Of a DNA stretch of 64,000 nt, positions 1 through 12,000 are shown in pieces. The stretch is from Paramecium octaurelia. Its lineage: Eukaryota; Ciliophora; Oligohymenophorea; Peniculida; Parameciidae. Below the pieces are notes generated by a model. The model was not told the DNA's origin, did not search any database, and was given only the letters and a program-made list of their open reading frames with translations. The stretch's first letter is position 1. Every line of letters begins with the position of its first letter. A program made the position numbers and the translations under genes. Location of the stretch: contig CAJJDP010000109.1 in NCBI GenBank assembly GCA_905182995.1, forward strand, positions 333,015 to 397,014. Reading direction: 5' to 3'.

Positions 1-694
1 AAGTACAATTCAATTTAACTAAAGCTACTTTAATAAACAATAGGCTGAAGTTTTCAATTTAAAAATTTACTTTCAATATTATCTTACTAATATCCCATCA
101 CTAAGATAGTATTCATTGAATTCATAAATATTCTCATTTCTTTGTAGGTTGGTGTAATTCTAATTCTATCATGGTTTAACTTTTATTGTTTGATGCTTCA
201 ATAAGTATTGAAGGATGAAAATTCTCTTATTATTAATCTGAACTAATTCTTTATAGATTAAACCTTTTTAACTACCCTCTTTCTTTACATCCCTTTCAGA
301 TTTTGAAGGACATCACTTCATTTAAATTTTTAATATTTAATTCATCTACCTATGATTTGAGTCTCTGCAATTACTCTAGTTATTAGGAATAATTCATCAA
401 CCATTTAATTAATGTTTGTTTTTATAAAGTTATCTTTAGAAAGTCATTTGAAAGATTCCTTTTTAATTACTGATCATCAACTCTTAGAAACTCAAGCATA
501 TGTAAGTAATTAGTGTTTAAATTCAGAATAGTTAATTAGTATAAAATTTGAAATTGGTCATTTCTTACATTTAGCATAGTGTATATACCCATTCCATTTA
601 CTCTTGATGACTTGCATATATCTATATCTTCTTCATATAATTTGTGTAAAAATTCCTATTGTGATATAACCTAACATGATTTAGTTCATAATCA

Positions 695-1004
695 TCAAGG
701 TGAACATGATAAGTTTTATCTTGAGTCTGGGGTTTTTAAATGAAGAGAGGTGTCTAATATGGAAATCCAGTCAGAATTCTAAGTTTTTCCCTAAGTTTCT
801 CTGTGATCACACTATTCCTTCCTATCTAGGAAGGAGTCGACAATGCTTTTGACCATTCCCTCTCTGTTGGGTGCAAGATCCATAATTTTGAGCTTCCCAA
901 GGATCTATTCATCTAAGCATTGAGTGATTAGAATACTCATATAGTGCTAGCAAACCTTCTACTTTCTCTGGTTTGAACCTCTTCAAGCGAGGTCTTTTAG
1001 TCAT
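695..1004 (-). pseudogene. Possible small basic protein fragment, one frame break
   Basis: Starting at the ATG at 1002-1004 the frame reads a basic N-terminus (MTKRPRLKRFKPEKVEGLL) and then a leucine-rich stretch. A second frame continues to the TGA at 695-697 and includes the segment KIMDLAPNREGMVKSIVDSF. The span is 310 nt, one base too many for a single frame. Either it carries a one-base frameshift or it has a 43-nt intron, which would be long for this genome. The pattern L-x-P-x-R followed by a hydrophobic helix vaguely recalls the start of a CTD-interacting domain of the SR140/U2SURP type, but that is a weak visual likeness. The local GC content is higher than in its flanks. I am not sure it is a gene. 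Confidence 0.3.
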
Positions 1005-2044
1005 GATATATTATTTTAATAAATAATTACAATGTTAGTTTAAATTTTTTGAAATAAGAAACAATTATTATGAGATTATTAAGTATAAATAGGCTGTATT
1101 TAACACATGATATAGAAAGAATAAAGAATAACTTCCTTTGCATAAGTATATTCTGATATCAAATATAAAACTTTATATCTTAAAGAATGTGCTCAATATT
1201 AGATTTTAATAATAATCTTTTAATATTGTAATATAAATTCTATTTGAAAGTTCTAATTTATAATGGATCGGTAGTCTAATACCAAACTTAAAGTAAATCT
1301 TCAGTTAGAATTGCTTCTTCATGTAAAAAGTATGCTTGAAATTTATAGACTGTTCTAAAGTACACTTTTCAATTTCTAGTTTAGATTAATTGAAAAGCAA
1401 CTTCAGAACATTCACTTCATATCTATTTTTTAAAATCAAGAGCTATTTCTATATGATAATTGTGATAGATCCTAAATTTCTCTATCTATAGGTACTTTAA
1501 AGTAACGAAGAATTACCTTATAAATAAGAAAATATATACCAATTTCTCCATCATCAATGCTCAATTAAAGAAATCAAAATAATATATTTGAATTATTCTA
1601 TTGAAAGATGTAATTCTAGTTTGACTTCGTCCTTGCAAAACTTGCTGGTTAGAACCGCTTCAGAGTTAGATATTTATTTTCACAACCTAGTTCCATTGAT
1701 CTAGGGTAATATTTAAAATAGTTTTCATTAGTCTCACCTTTAAACTAATTTCTGTTTTTCTAAATACAAATAATAGATTAATGCTATTTAGATATGATTT
1801 CAATTAAATCTAAATTAGTGTATTTTCACTTTGTTTTGCGTTTGCTAAATTAAAAAAAGCCCTTCCTTTTTTTGAACTTTTGTTTTTGTTTAAGTTCTTC
1901 GATGATTGATCTATTAATTATGAGCAACACAAGTGGGACACAAATCTAATTGAGGAAGGGTTTATCTCAGATGTTAAGATTTATTTAAATAATTTTTGTA
2001 CATAAGTCTCCTCAAACAATTTGACATAGTGACTTATTACCAAA

Positions 2045-2349
2045 ATGGGTTTAAATTAATCTTTTATTGATATTAGAGAATTCATCTTATTCTGGGAAAT
2101 TAACCTGATACTGTATATGCATCTTTGTTTCATCAAGTCATTAAAGTTTATCCAGAGATGACCCCATCCTGGTCGAGGTAACTTATTAGTTTATTAAGTT
2201 CGATGAAGTCATAAAATACTACTTTCACAGAAGAAAAGAAATTCTTAATCGACTTCCTATCTATTTAAACTTTAAAACTTTTAAGTTCCAACACTCAAGG
2301 ATCAGTTATTGTTATTGGATTTTTAACAGGTCTATTATACACGGAGTGA
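2045..2349 (+). pseudogene. Possible coding relic with one frame break
   Basis: An ATG at 2045 opens a frame that runs about 20 codons. A second frame, offset by one base, then reads on to the TGA at 2347-2349 and contains KVYPEMTPSWSRQLISLLSS followed by a lysine-rich stretch and a hydrophobic end. The span of 305 nt is one base short of a whole number of codons. I recognise no family. Support is only the protein-like composition, so a chance open frame remains possible. Confidence 0.22.
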
Positions 2350-3062
2350 ATAATTTTTCGTCGAAAATTGGAAATCTTCATAAACTCATTTATATTTGTT
2401 GGTTAGGTTACTAAACACTCCAAGTATTTATTGAGGCTTTTTTGTCTAGAATATGTCTCTTTGAAAGGTCTTCTTATGGTATGGTAAAATTATGAAATTG
2501 CTTGATGGCCAGAAGAATTGTAGAGTGTATTCTATAAAATATTAGTTTCCTATTTTATATATAATAAGGCTCTCCAACTATCTTAATTTAGTTTCATCCT
2601 TATTTTCTAATCAATTAATGAGAAACTAATTAATATTAGCAATAGAATTTTTTCTCATTTTTAGTTTATATCATCTTTAGAAAATTTACAACAGAATATA
2701 AGTGAGATTCAAGTGTTGCTTTCCATTCTATCTTTGATGACGTTTGGTACCGTTTATGTTCACCAAAAAAAGGGAAATCGTTTTTGGATATAACCTAACT
2801 GCTAAAGCATTATTAGTTTCTAATTTTTGTAGTCTAATTGAAGGAATAATGAATGGAATTACTTCTTTAAGGGGCTATCGAATCGTTCTTTTCGGTAATA
2901 CTAATATTTAATAAATTGTATGTCAGTATACTTTCCAAATTATGCCTCCTGTGCTCTCATATGAAAATTTTTTTGGAAAACTTTAGATTTATCAAAATAA
3001 TATCTCTAGTTGTTCCAAAGGAAGATATTCAAGTTGTGGATCTCTTCTGATAAACTGTCACA

Positions 3063-3275
3063 ATGTCAGGGCTATATCGCCCGACAGACAGGAACCTTCG
3101 TTCGGCTATAGATTCTGGCTTTGAAGAATTTCCCTCCATATCACCAGATCCAACAAATATCTCTTAGGTTGGGAGACAATTAGAAGCCTCAAGGATATGG
3201 AAATCGGAAATTTTGGTAGAAAGTACTCCCAAACAAGAGTGTCACTAATAAACCAACCCTCATAAATATTTATGA
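3063..3275 (+). CDS. Small hypothetical protein, 70 residues, GC-rich island
   Basis: An ATG at 3063 opens 70 codons ending at TGA 3273-3275, with an in-frame TGA just upstream of the start. The predicted protein is hydrophilic and begins MSGLYRPTDRNLRSAIDSG, with acidic and proline-serine stretches. It lies in a patch of noticeably higher GC content than the surrounding AT-rich DNA, which favours real coding sequence or a remnant of it. No domain is recognisable. It has no close gene neighbour and could be a surviving exon of a larger decayed gene. Confidence 0.3.
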
Positions 3276-3660
3276 GTTAATTAATTTTTTTTTATTTTTC
3301 TTTTCTTAAAGAATTCTTTATGCATTAGTTTTTTTGTTATTTATCTAAAAAAAAAATCTTTTCCCTCATGTATAAAAAATCATATTGTCAAATCAAACAA
3401 TATTTTATTTCCAAAGTCTACATATTTGTTTCTTTTCCGAGCTTTCCCATTTTTTAAATAGTCTAAGAAAACAGTTCCTTTATAGACTTAATTTAGAAAT
3501 ACTTATAAATTAAGATGTTCTCTTTTAAACATTTCTCTCCCTTACACACACCCTTACAATATTGTTAATTCAAGCTTATATGTTGAAGTACATTTCAAAT
3601 AGTTTACATCTTATAATTCACAATCTTTATAATTTCATCTCTTAATTATCATTTCCCATT

Positions 3661-4356
3661 AATAATAAATTAGTCTTCAAACGAAACGAAGAAAAAAGAA
3701 GACCAGAAGTCAAAAGGTCTACAAAATTAAGAAAAGCCAGAAATTAAAGAAATCTAGATTTGTTTGAAGATTACAAGACAGAATAAGTACACAGATATTC
3801 TAAGGAATCAATTATGCCCAATTTTAAAAACATAAGCTTTATGGTTCTATATGAGGGAGTAGGAAGATTCAAAAGAATTTTTTGTATAATATAAACTCTA
3901 TCATTAAGTTCGGGTAAACTTCATTAACAAGAAAACCTGAAATTGCAGATATTAACAAAATTTATGTTATCTTGATTTCAAGTCAAAAAATAGAATGCCT
4001 TGAAGAAATAAAGGATGTCTAATGTTTTAGGATGTTAAAAAAATTAATGATCTAAAAAAGGAGAAACTGAAAATTTCATGAGAAACAATAATTCTGGCAA
4101 AATAAGTATTTGAAATAGATTAGTGAGAACAGAGAAATTATATTTGCAATAAATAGCAATGCTAAACCATATTCTATCATTCAGATTATGATGAAGGTAT
4201 GGTTATTGACTTTTCTTCAGTCATTACTAAAATGCTGCTATTAAAGTTTTAGAGGGTGAAAAATTGGACATCATTTATAAACACTGCTATCAGATAACTG
4301 AGCATTTCCTAAATGTAAAATTAGAAGGAAATGATTTAATAAGAGTGAATGAATGA
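3661..4356 (+). pseudogene. Possible decayed coding region
   Basis: Successive plus-strand frames give protein-like segments: a very basic stretch (RRPEVKRSTKLRKARNQRN) running to a TGA at 3973, then shorter fragments, and finally a frame containing KVLEGEKLDIIYKHCYQI that ends at TGA 4354-4356. At least three frame changes would be needed to join them. This looks like a gene relic with accumulated indels. The segments were picked by eye without a family match, so this is tentative. Confidence 0.25.
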
Positions 4357-5467
4357 GTTGCCAAATTTTATAAAGAAAAATATCTAAATATTTGAAAATG
4401 CTTACTATTACCTCTTGTATTTCATTTAATAATTATATTTTTTTAGTGCCTACTATGATTAGCAATTATGAATAAATAAAATTTTACTTAAAAAACAACT
4501 TTTTCTTTATTTCCATAAGAATCCCAACAAAGTCAGTAAGAATTCAAAAGTCTATCAAATTTTATAAGCGATTGACAGAAAAGTCTAATTTGAAACACTG
4601 CTGATACAGAAATCAATGTCAATTTTGTATTAAACATGCTCTTGCTCTTTTCCTTTTTGTTTAAGGAGCTTTGAGGTCGACCATTATAAAGCTTAATGCT
4701 AGATCCCCCTCAGATATCGTTATACCTGGCCGAGCCATAGTTGGACATCTTCTTTTAAATTGCTGCTAGATTAATTTCTTTAAAAAAATAATAAATGATT
4801 TAATCTAATAATTTATCCTTAATGTGGAATGCTGAAAAAAATGTTTTCACAGATTTTCATAGATCTCAAATCTAAAGTCGCAAAATGAGGTTTATTATTT
4901 TAATCCTAACTCCTAAATCTATTTACTTTTCAAACTTAAATGAAATATATTATTCTTTTTCTTTAATGATAATTAATCAAAAAATATTACCGATGAGAAA
5001 TTTAAATGCCATCTCTGAGTTTAGATAATGATATTCTAACTTAAATCTGAATTTTTTATTTCATAGATTATTTAGAACATTTTTGAGTTGTTTTGAGAAA
5101 TTTCACTTTCTCTTTTAATTTTATTATAAATCTTCTCCACTCTCAATTAATATTATTTGCTTCCAACTCCTCTTTACAGTTGTATAATTATTCACAAGCA
5201 CATTGAAAAATAATATTAATATAAAAGTTTTCCACTCTGTTTAATGTCCTCATCTCTTAAATGAATGAATTAAAAAAACGAAAGATCCGCATACTTACCT
5301 TATGAGAATCAGATAACCTAAAATTATTTCTGTTTTGATTTGATATTTTTTCAATTATTTTCGTCTCATTTAGTATTTTGACAAACTAATTAAGTATCAT
5401 TTTAATTGAAAAATTAAATTTTATGTCTAATTATTTTGGTATCAAATACCTCAAATCATAAAATATA

Positions 5468-5493
5468 TTAATAATAATAATAATAATAATAAT
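5468..5493 (+). repeat. TAA trinucleotide microsatellite
   Basis: A run of about eight consecutive TAA/AAT units lies in the AT-rich spacer upstream of the WD40 gene. It has no coding context. Confidence 0.85.
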
Positions 5494-5582
5494 TTGAATA
5501 GAAATGTAAGTTGAATAGGTATTGTAGAGTAAAATAGAATGTTAAATGAAAGAAATGGAGAAAGAGTTAGATGTATTTATGA

Positions 5583-6779
5583 TAATTATTTTAGTAATCA
5601 TTTGATAAAATAAATAATTTGATTGATTAAGTATTGATTATAGATAATCCAATTAAAACAATTACTAATCTTAAATCATAATCATCATTACCAAAACTAA
5701 ATGAATTTCATTTTATTCATTAATCCAAGTTTTAATCAAACATCCTTTAAGAATTGACACCTTTAATCAAATCATAATTATAATTTAAATAACATCATAA
5801 TATTCAATCTCAATCTTCATTTAATCTAAAACCATTTAATTATATTTAACATAGTTCCATTAAATAACAGAATGATTGTTATTCTTTTGCTTTTAATAAA
5901 GTTTGCTAAATTATTGCAGTTGGATTGAATTAAAAAATAATAATATATGAATTCAAATAAGAAGTTTTTAAATAAATTCAAGTATTAGATCAAATACAAG
6001 GATATGTGTTTACATTAAATTTTATGAAACAATCTAATTAGTTGATATCTGGAGATAATTAAGGCAATATTTCAATTTGGTCAATTAATAACAACAATTC
6101 ATGGGTTTGCTCATAAACAATTAAAGGACACAAATATTGTATTAATTGTTTAATTGTGAATAATAATGAAGATCTGTTTATATCATGCAGTGATGATAAA
6201 ACTATTAAGTTTTGGGTTAAGCAAAATGAATGGATCTGTTCATAAACAATCACAGATCATCAAAGTTATGTTTATTCATTAAGTTTAAATGACTAATAAA
6301 ATTAAGTTATTTCTTGTGGATATGATAAATTAATCTTAATAATTGAGTATTCAGAATAAAATAGAAATTGGATTCCAATTTAAAAAATTAATGTTGATTG
6401 TAGGGGATATCGATTATGCTTTATAAACAATACTCTATTCACATTTTAACCTTCTGATGATGATTCAATGCATGTCTATGAGATGAATAGTTTAAGTAAA
6501 TAATTCACTAAAACTAAAGATATTATTGTTAATCAAGGTAGTGATCATACGATATTGTTTCCATAATAATATATTAAATCAAAATAATTACTATTGAATA
6601 AGCATCATAAATATATCAATATTATATAAATGACACAAAATGGACAATTTATACTTGAGTAATCTATTCATTTTGGAACAACTAGTATATTTGGATCATT
6701 AAGTGATGATGGAGACTATTTGATAACTTGGGATTTCTCATTAAAAGAAATATTAATTAGAAAATACACAGAACAATGA
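5583..6779 (+). CDS. WD40-repeat protein, ciliate code; start not located
   Basis: With TAA/TAG read as Gln, one frame is open from 5583 to the TGA at 6777-6779, about 398 codons. The N-terminal third is a polar Ser/Gln/Asn-rich region. A WD40 part starts near 5868 (CYSFAFN, then AVGLNQKIIIYEFKQ). The clearest blades are at about 6006-6090 (LNFMKQSNQLISGDNQGNIS, ending in IW) and 6130-6220 (SCSDDKTIKFW). Later blades are degenerate, but a final ITWDF is visible. This layout resembles a large Paramecium family of cytoplasmic WD40 proteins, presumably beta-propeller scaffolds. No in-frame ATG lies in the open stretch, so the start codon may sit in an upstream exon behind an intron I could not place. 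The last 71 nt recur at 7873-7943 because of a contig overlap. Confidence 0.75.
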
Positions 6780-9035
6780 TAATTATATATACAAATTATA
6801 TTTTATTATATAAATATTTCAAGAAATTTAATCAACATTCAATAAATTTTTGTTTCAGTTTATAGAAAAATATCATAATCAACTCTCAAAATGAACAAAT
6901 TTGTATCAGATATTACTCAATACAAACAAATTATAGAAATTAAAAATAATGCTTCTAAGTTAGTTATCAAATTATACTTCTTTACAGGTTAATTAAAATT
7001 AAAAGCAAAATACTAAAAAAATTTTAAACAAAAATTGCCCTTACAAATACATATTTTATGCGATTTTCAATATAGAATAATTATCAAAACTCTTTATTCT
7101 TACCACCATTTTTGCTCTCTATAAGAATTAATTAATTGTAAATTCAATTATTCTAACTCAAGTCCTTCAAAAGTTAACATCAATACAATTTATGCTATTC
7201 TTATAATTACAAAAAGATTCTTATAACTTTCCACTTTTTGACAATAATTTACTCCAATATTCTGTAAAATAAACCAACTTTTATTTTTATTATGACTAAT
7301 AGAGATAAATAATGAATGCGTTTATATATTATGCTATTTAGAAATTTAGAACTCTTAAGAAAAATATTGATAAAAAAACTCCTTTATCTATAAAATAGTA
7401 GATTTTTAATTTTACAATAAGGCTACCAAAGTACAATGAGTAATTTGAAATGATTCCTTATCAAAAATCTAAAATAATGCATCCAACATATTTCCAAAAT
7501 GGAACAAATTTTCTTATTGAAAGATAAAATTGTCCTCTGGCATAATATTATAAATAACAACTTTCCATGTAATTCATACACAATTAACCATTATCGAAGT
7601 TATGATTTTCATAACCTTAACAACCTGACCATTTACTCTTTAGCCTTTATTTGAATTTCTTTCCAAAAAATAAAAATCGAAAGTCATATTTTTCACTTAG
7701 ATAAAAATCTACAATGCTAATTTTTCAATATCTCGAAAAACTAAATATATATATAGATTTGCATTTTTTCTTTATCGTTTAATAATATTAATGTGGTAGT
7801 GTAACCCTTATCATTATATTAAATCCTTCTTCAGTTAACTATTCGTTATCAAGAAAAATAATCAAATTCATNATGGAGACTATTTGATAACTTGGGATTT
7901 CTCATTAAAAGAAATATTAATTAGAAAATACACAGAACAATGATAATTATATATACAAATTATATTTTATTATATAAATATTTCAAGAAATTTAATCAAC
8001 ATTCAATAAATTTTTGTTTCAGTTTATAGAAAAATATCATAATCAACTCTCAAAATGAACAAATTTGTATCAGATATTACTCAATACAAACAAATTATAG
8101 AAATTAAAAATAATGCTTCTAAGTTAGTTATCAAATTATACTTCTTTACAGGTTAATTAAAATTAAAAGCAAAATACTAAAAAAATTTTAAACAAAAATT
8201 GCCCTTACAAATACATATTTTATGCGATTTTCAATATAGAATAATTATCAAAACTCTTTATTCTTACCACCATTTTTGCTCTCTATAAGAATTAATTAAT
8301 TGTAAATTCAATTATTCTAACTCAAGTCCTTCAAAAGTTAACATCAATACAATTTATGCTATTCTTATAATTACAAAAAGATTCTTATAACTTTCCACTT
8401 TTTGACAATAATTTACTCCAATATTCTGTAAAATAAACCAACTTTTATTTTTATTATGACTAATAGAGATAAATAATGAATGCGTTTATATATTATGCTA
8501 TTTAGAAATTTAGAACTCTTAAGAAAAATATTGATAAAAAAACTCCTTTATCTATAAAATAGTAGATTTTTAATTTTACAATAAGGCTACCAAAGTACAA
8601 TGAGTAATTTGAAATGATTCCTTATCAAAAATCTAAAATAATGCATCCAACATATTTCCAAAATGGAACAAATTTTCTTATTGAAAGATAAAATTGTCCT
8701 CTGGCATAATATTATAAATAACAACTTTCCATGTAATTCATACACAATTAACCATTATCGAAGTTATGATTTTCATAACCTTAACAACCTGACCATTTAC
8801 TCTTTAGCCTTTATTTGAATTTCTTTCCAAAAAATAAAAATCGAAAGTCATATTTTTCACTTAGATAAAAATCTACAATGCTAATTTTTCAATATCTCGA
8901 AAAACTAAATATATATATAGATTTGCATTTTTTCTTTATCGTTTAATAATATTAATGTGGTAGTGTAACCCTTATCATTATATTAAATCCTTCTTCAGTT
9001 AACTATTCGTTATCAAGAAAAATAATCAAATTCAT
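6709..9035. repeat. Direct duplication around a single N (7872)
   Basis: Sequence 6709-7871 recurs, apparently identically, at 7873-9035, with only one N between them. The second unit begins in the middle of the WD40 coding region and so yields only the last 71 nt of that gene (7873-7943). An abrupt restart at an N with no divergence points to two overlapping contig ends that were not merged. The 1.1 kb downstream of the WD40 stop in both units is AT-rich spacer with no gene I can support. Confidence 0.8.
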
Positions 9036-12000
9036 CATTGCCTTAAGAATGGCCTTTATAACTAAAACTCTCGCTTCTTTGTTAAAGTTTAGCCCCTTGT
9101 TCCACTTTATGCAATTCCAATAAGCAAGGAAATGTTCTCGACTTAGTTTTATATAGTTGTGAAGACCATGGTTTAAGCCAATTTTAAAACTCTTGAATTG
9201 CCAAGGTTCCACAGAAATTTCATTCAAATGTAAATTCCTTATAAAAGCAAGAGATCACAATTATTTTTGACTGAGCATTCTTTAAAAATTGTAGGCTTTG
9301 TCCCCAATAGCATGTTGTATACAATAAGCCATATGAGAATCTCTTTTCCCTTTGGCTCATTAAGGGTCATTGATAACTTCGCTATATGTCGGGATAGATT
9401 AGCTGGTTTCTAGCTCAATGCCAATTCATACATTTTGAGCTTGGCTTATATAAGATCCTTGTAGTTGAAGTTGTTATTTGATTGCTCTAATATTACTAGC
9501 CTTGCAATTAATTAATCCTGATCAGAGCAATATCTATAACAATTATAAGACTTTAGATTGGCAATCTTATACAGCCTAAAAATAAAGATAGATTAAGGAG
9601 CTATAGCACCTTGTATATCTGCAAATAGGAGCAGTACGAATTAGGTCAAAAATTATAACCGCAAAACCACTAAATGTAAATACCGCAGATTAATTTATAG
9701 TGAGGCGTACTCGATAATTCTTTTTTCAGACAATTAATTTAAACTCACAATTGGTTACACTCCAAAAACCCAGGCAACTAGTATATTTTATATTACACTT
9801 GAATTTTTTAATTCATTTAGGGATTTTGGGTGATAGGATCTCTATTTAATCGTAGAAGTATTTAACAATGCGACCATTATGGCTGAACCATTTTTGTAAT
9901 GATAAAAGGATCTTATGACTCCTGTTTCATAAATCTGCCCATTGATAATACATACTAATGACTTAATAGGAAGAAACTATTTATCAATTTTCTTATTTTA
10001 ATTGATGTTTCAGGGAAAATTTTTTTTCCTTTCAAATAGATTCTAAGCCATTTGGAGTCAATGATCAAGATTCTATTGCATTTGACGGCAAGTGTAAATC
10101 TTCTCTACCTGCAAAAACCGTTTAACTTATCCCTTAATTACTTTTTGAATGCGAAATAGTTTTAAACTTGTCTTAAGCTATTCAGTTAAGTTCCTTTTAA
10201 TTATAAACACTTTTCATAGGATAATCCTCCTTCACAATTGGCAATACTTGAGCCTTTACTTACAGTTGCAATAAGGACAACAAAGAATCTTCTTGAAATG
10301 GCATTAGTCGTGTTAATGATGTTGTGAACAGTTTGTTCTTCCTTACTTGCGGTAAGTGTCATACTTTCTATTTCCATGATGAATTTTCTCCTTCTTCAAG
10401 TACACAACATTGAGCGCAAGTTCATTATTGAATGGTGCATTTATATAAAGATTTTGATGTGCAAAGCTTTAATTTCGAATAATTATACAGTAAAGATTTT
10501 GAATTTTAAGCGATTTCATAAATATGTGATGTTACTTGATATTTGTGTTTATTGTCACTTTATTAATCGAGATTGTAACCTTGTAGTTCAATCTTAGCTT
10601 CCTATTAATTATGTTGTGACAATCAAATTATAAGTTAAAATTATTGTGTTTTGAATCAGTTTTACCTCCTTTTTCAAATGTAATTTTATTTGTGCACCAC
10701 ACATCCTATTTTTGCTTTTGTAATTTCAATATACAGAATTTAACCACTAGTGATATGCAGCATTAAACTTCTTTGATAATAATGGCTAATTACACATTTC
10801 AGTAAAATTTATAGATCCATTAGGCTCTGCAATATATATAAATGCATAGTCCATTATATTTTAAGTCTACTTGCAACCGCAGACTAAAAGCAGCGATTTG
10901 TGTTCATTTTGAGGGGATTGTTAGACTCTTTGAACTATTCATTAAGTAGTGATGCACTTCATTTGAGAAAATAATTCCCCCTAGCAGATTTTCAAATAAT
11001 TTTTCTGCATATTCTATTTTAATTTAAGACTCCAATTTGTCATCTGCATCTTGCAAAAAATAATATTCTTACATACTTGTCTCACATCTTTGTAACAGCT
11101 TGTTATTTACTATGATGTCTGTTAATAATTTAATTTTAAAACCTAATTTGGTAATTATTAATCTAATTGTACAATTAATTGAATTATATCTCTTGAGGCA
11201 ACATATGGTTTAGTTTGCTGCCTTCATTTGATCTTGTGATCCTTCTAGTTGATCTCTTTTTCATCCGCCATCAGCTTCCCTCTTGCAGTCAATGTTTAAG
11301 TTAATGCTAACATTTACTGTATTTTGGAAAACTTGTTATTTTTACATTATTTTTTTCTTCATAATAGCACGCATGTTTCTTTAGATGCGTGATGCGACAA
11401 CAGCCGTTTTATTATGTTACTTGTAATCTCTATATTAATATTTAATATACTTTATAAATTTTCCCATTTCTTAAAATGCACAATCTTGTAAGTTTTGCTC
11501 TCATTATGAGGCATTTCCTTTATGCGTTAAGAATACTTCTCATAAGGTTATTGTCCGAATTAAGTAACTTGCTAGGCTTAAAATGTGATTTTGGGCTTTA
11601 TTAAGACAGCAACTTAATGGTTCAAGCCTCTAACCTCCTCATATTATGCAATATTCAATAACAAGTCAACCTAGTGATTGCTACGATGGTTTCATTTAAT
11701 ACATTCATCATTTTCAACTTCAGTTGAATACAATTCTTAGGAAATAAGTATCATGTATCATGTTTATGAAGCCTTTACTTGACAATTCTATATGATAACA
11801 ATGCAAACAAAATTTTTTGCTCTTTTTTTTACCCTTTCCGAGCTACTAGACTAAATCTCTTAACCAGTGGACTATATGTATTGCTACTAAATTGTTGACT
11901 TCCACAACACCCAGCACACCAATTGCATCTAGAGTTAGATGCCGTACAAATTTATCCTAATTAAAGCAGTGAGTTCTCAATATTAAACAAGTGATGAGCA

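Noticed and set aside
6059-6253. Minus-strand 64-codon frame
   Set aside because: It lies within the plus-strand WD40 gene and is a shadow frame.
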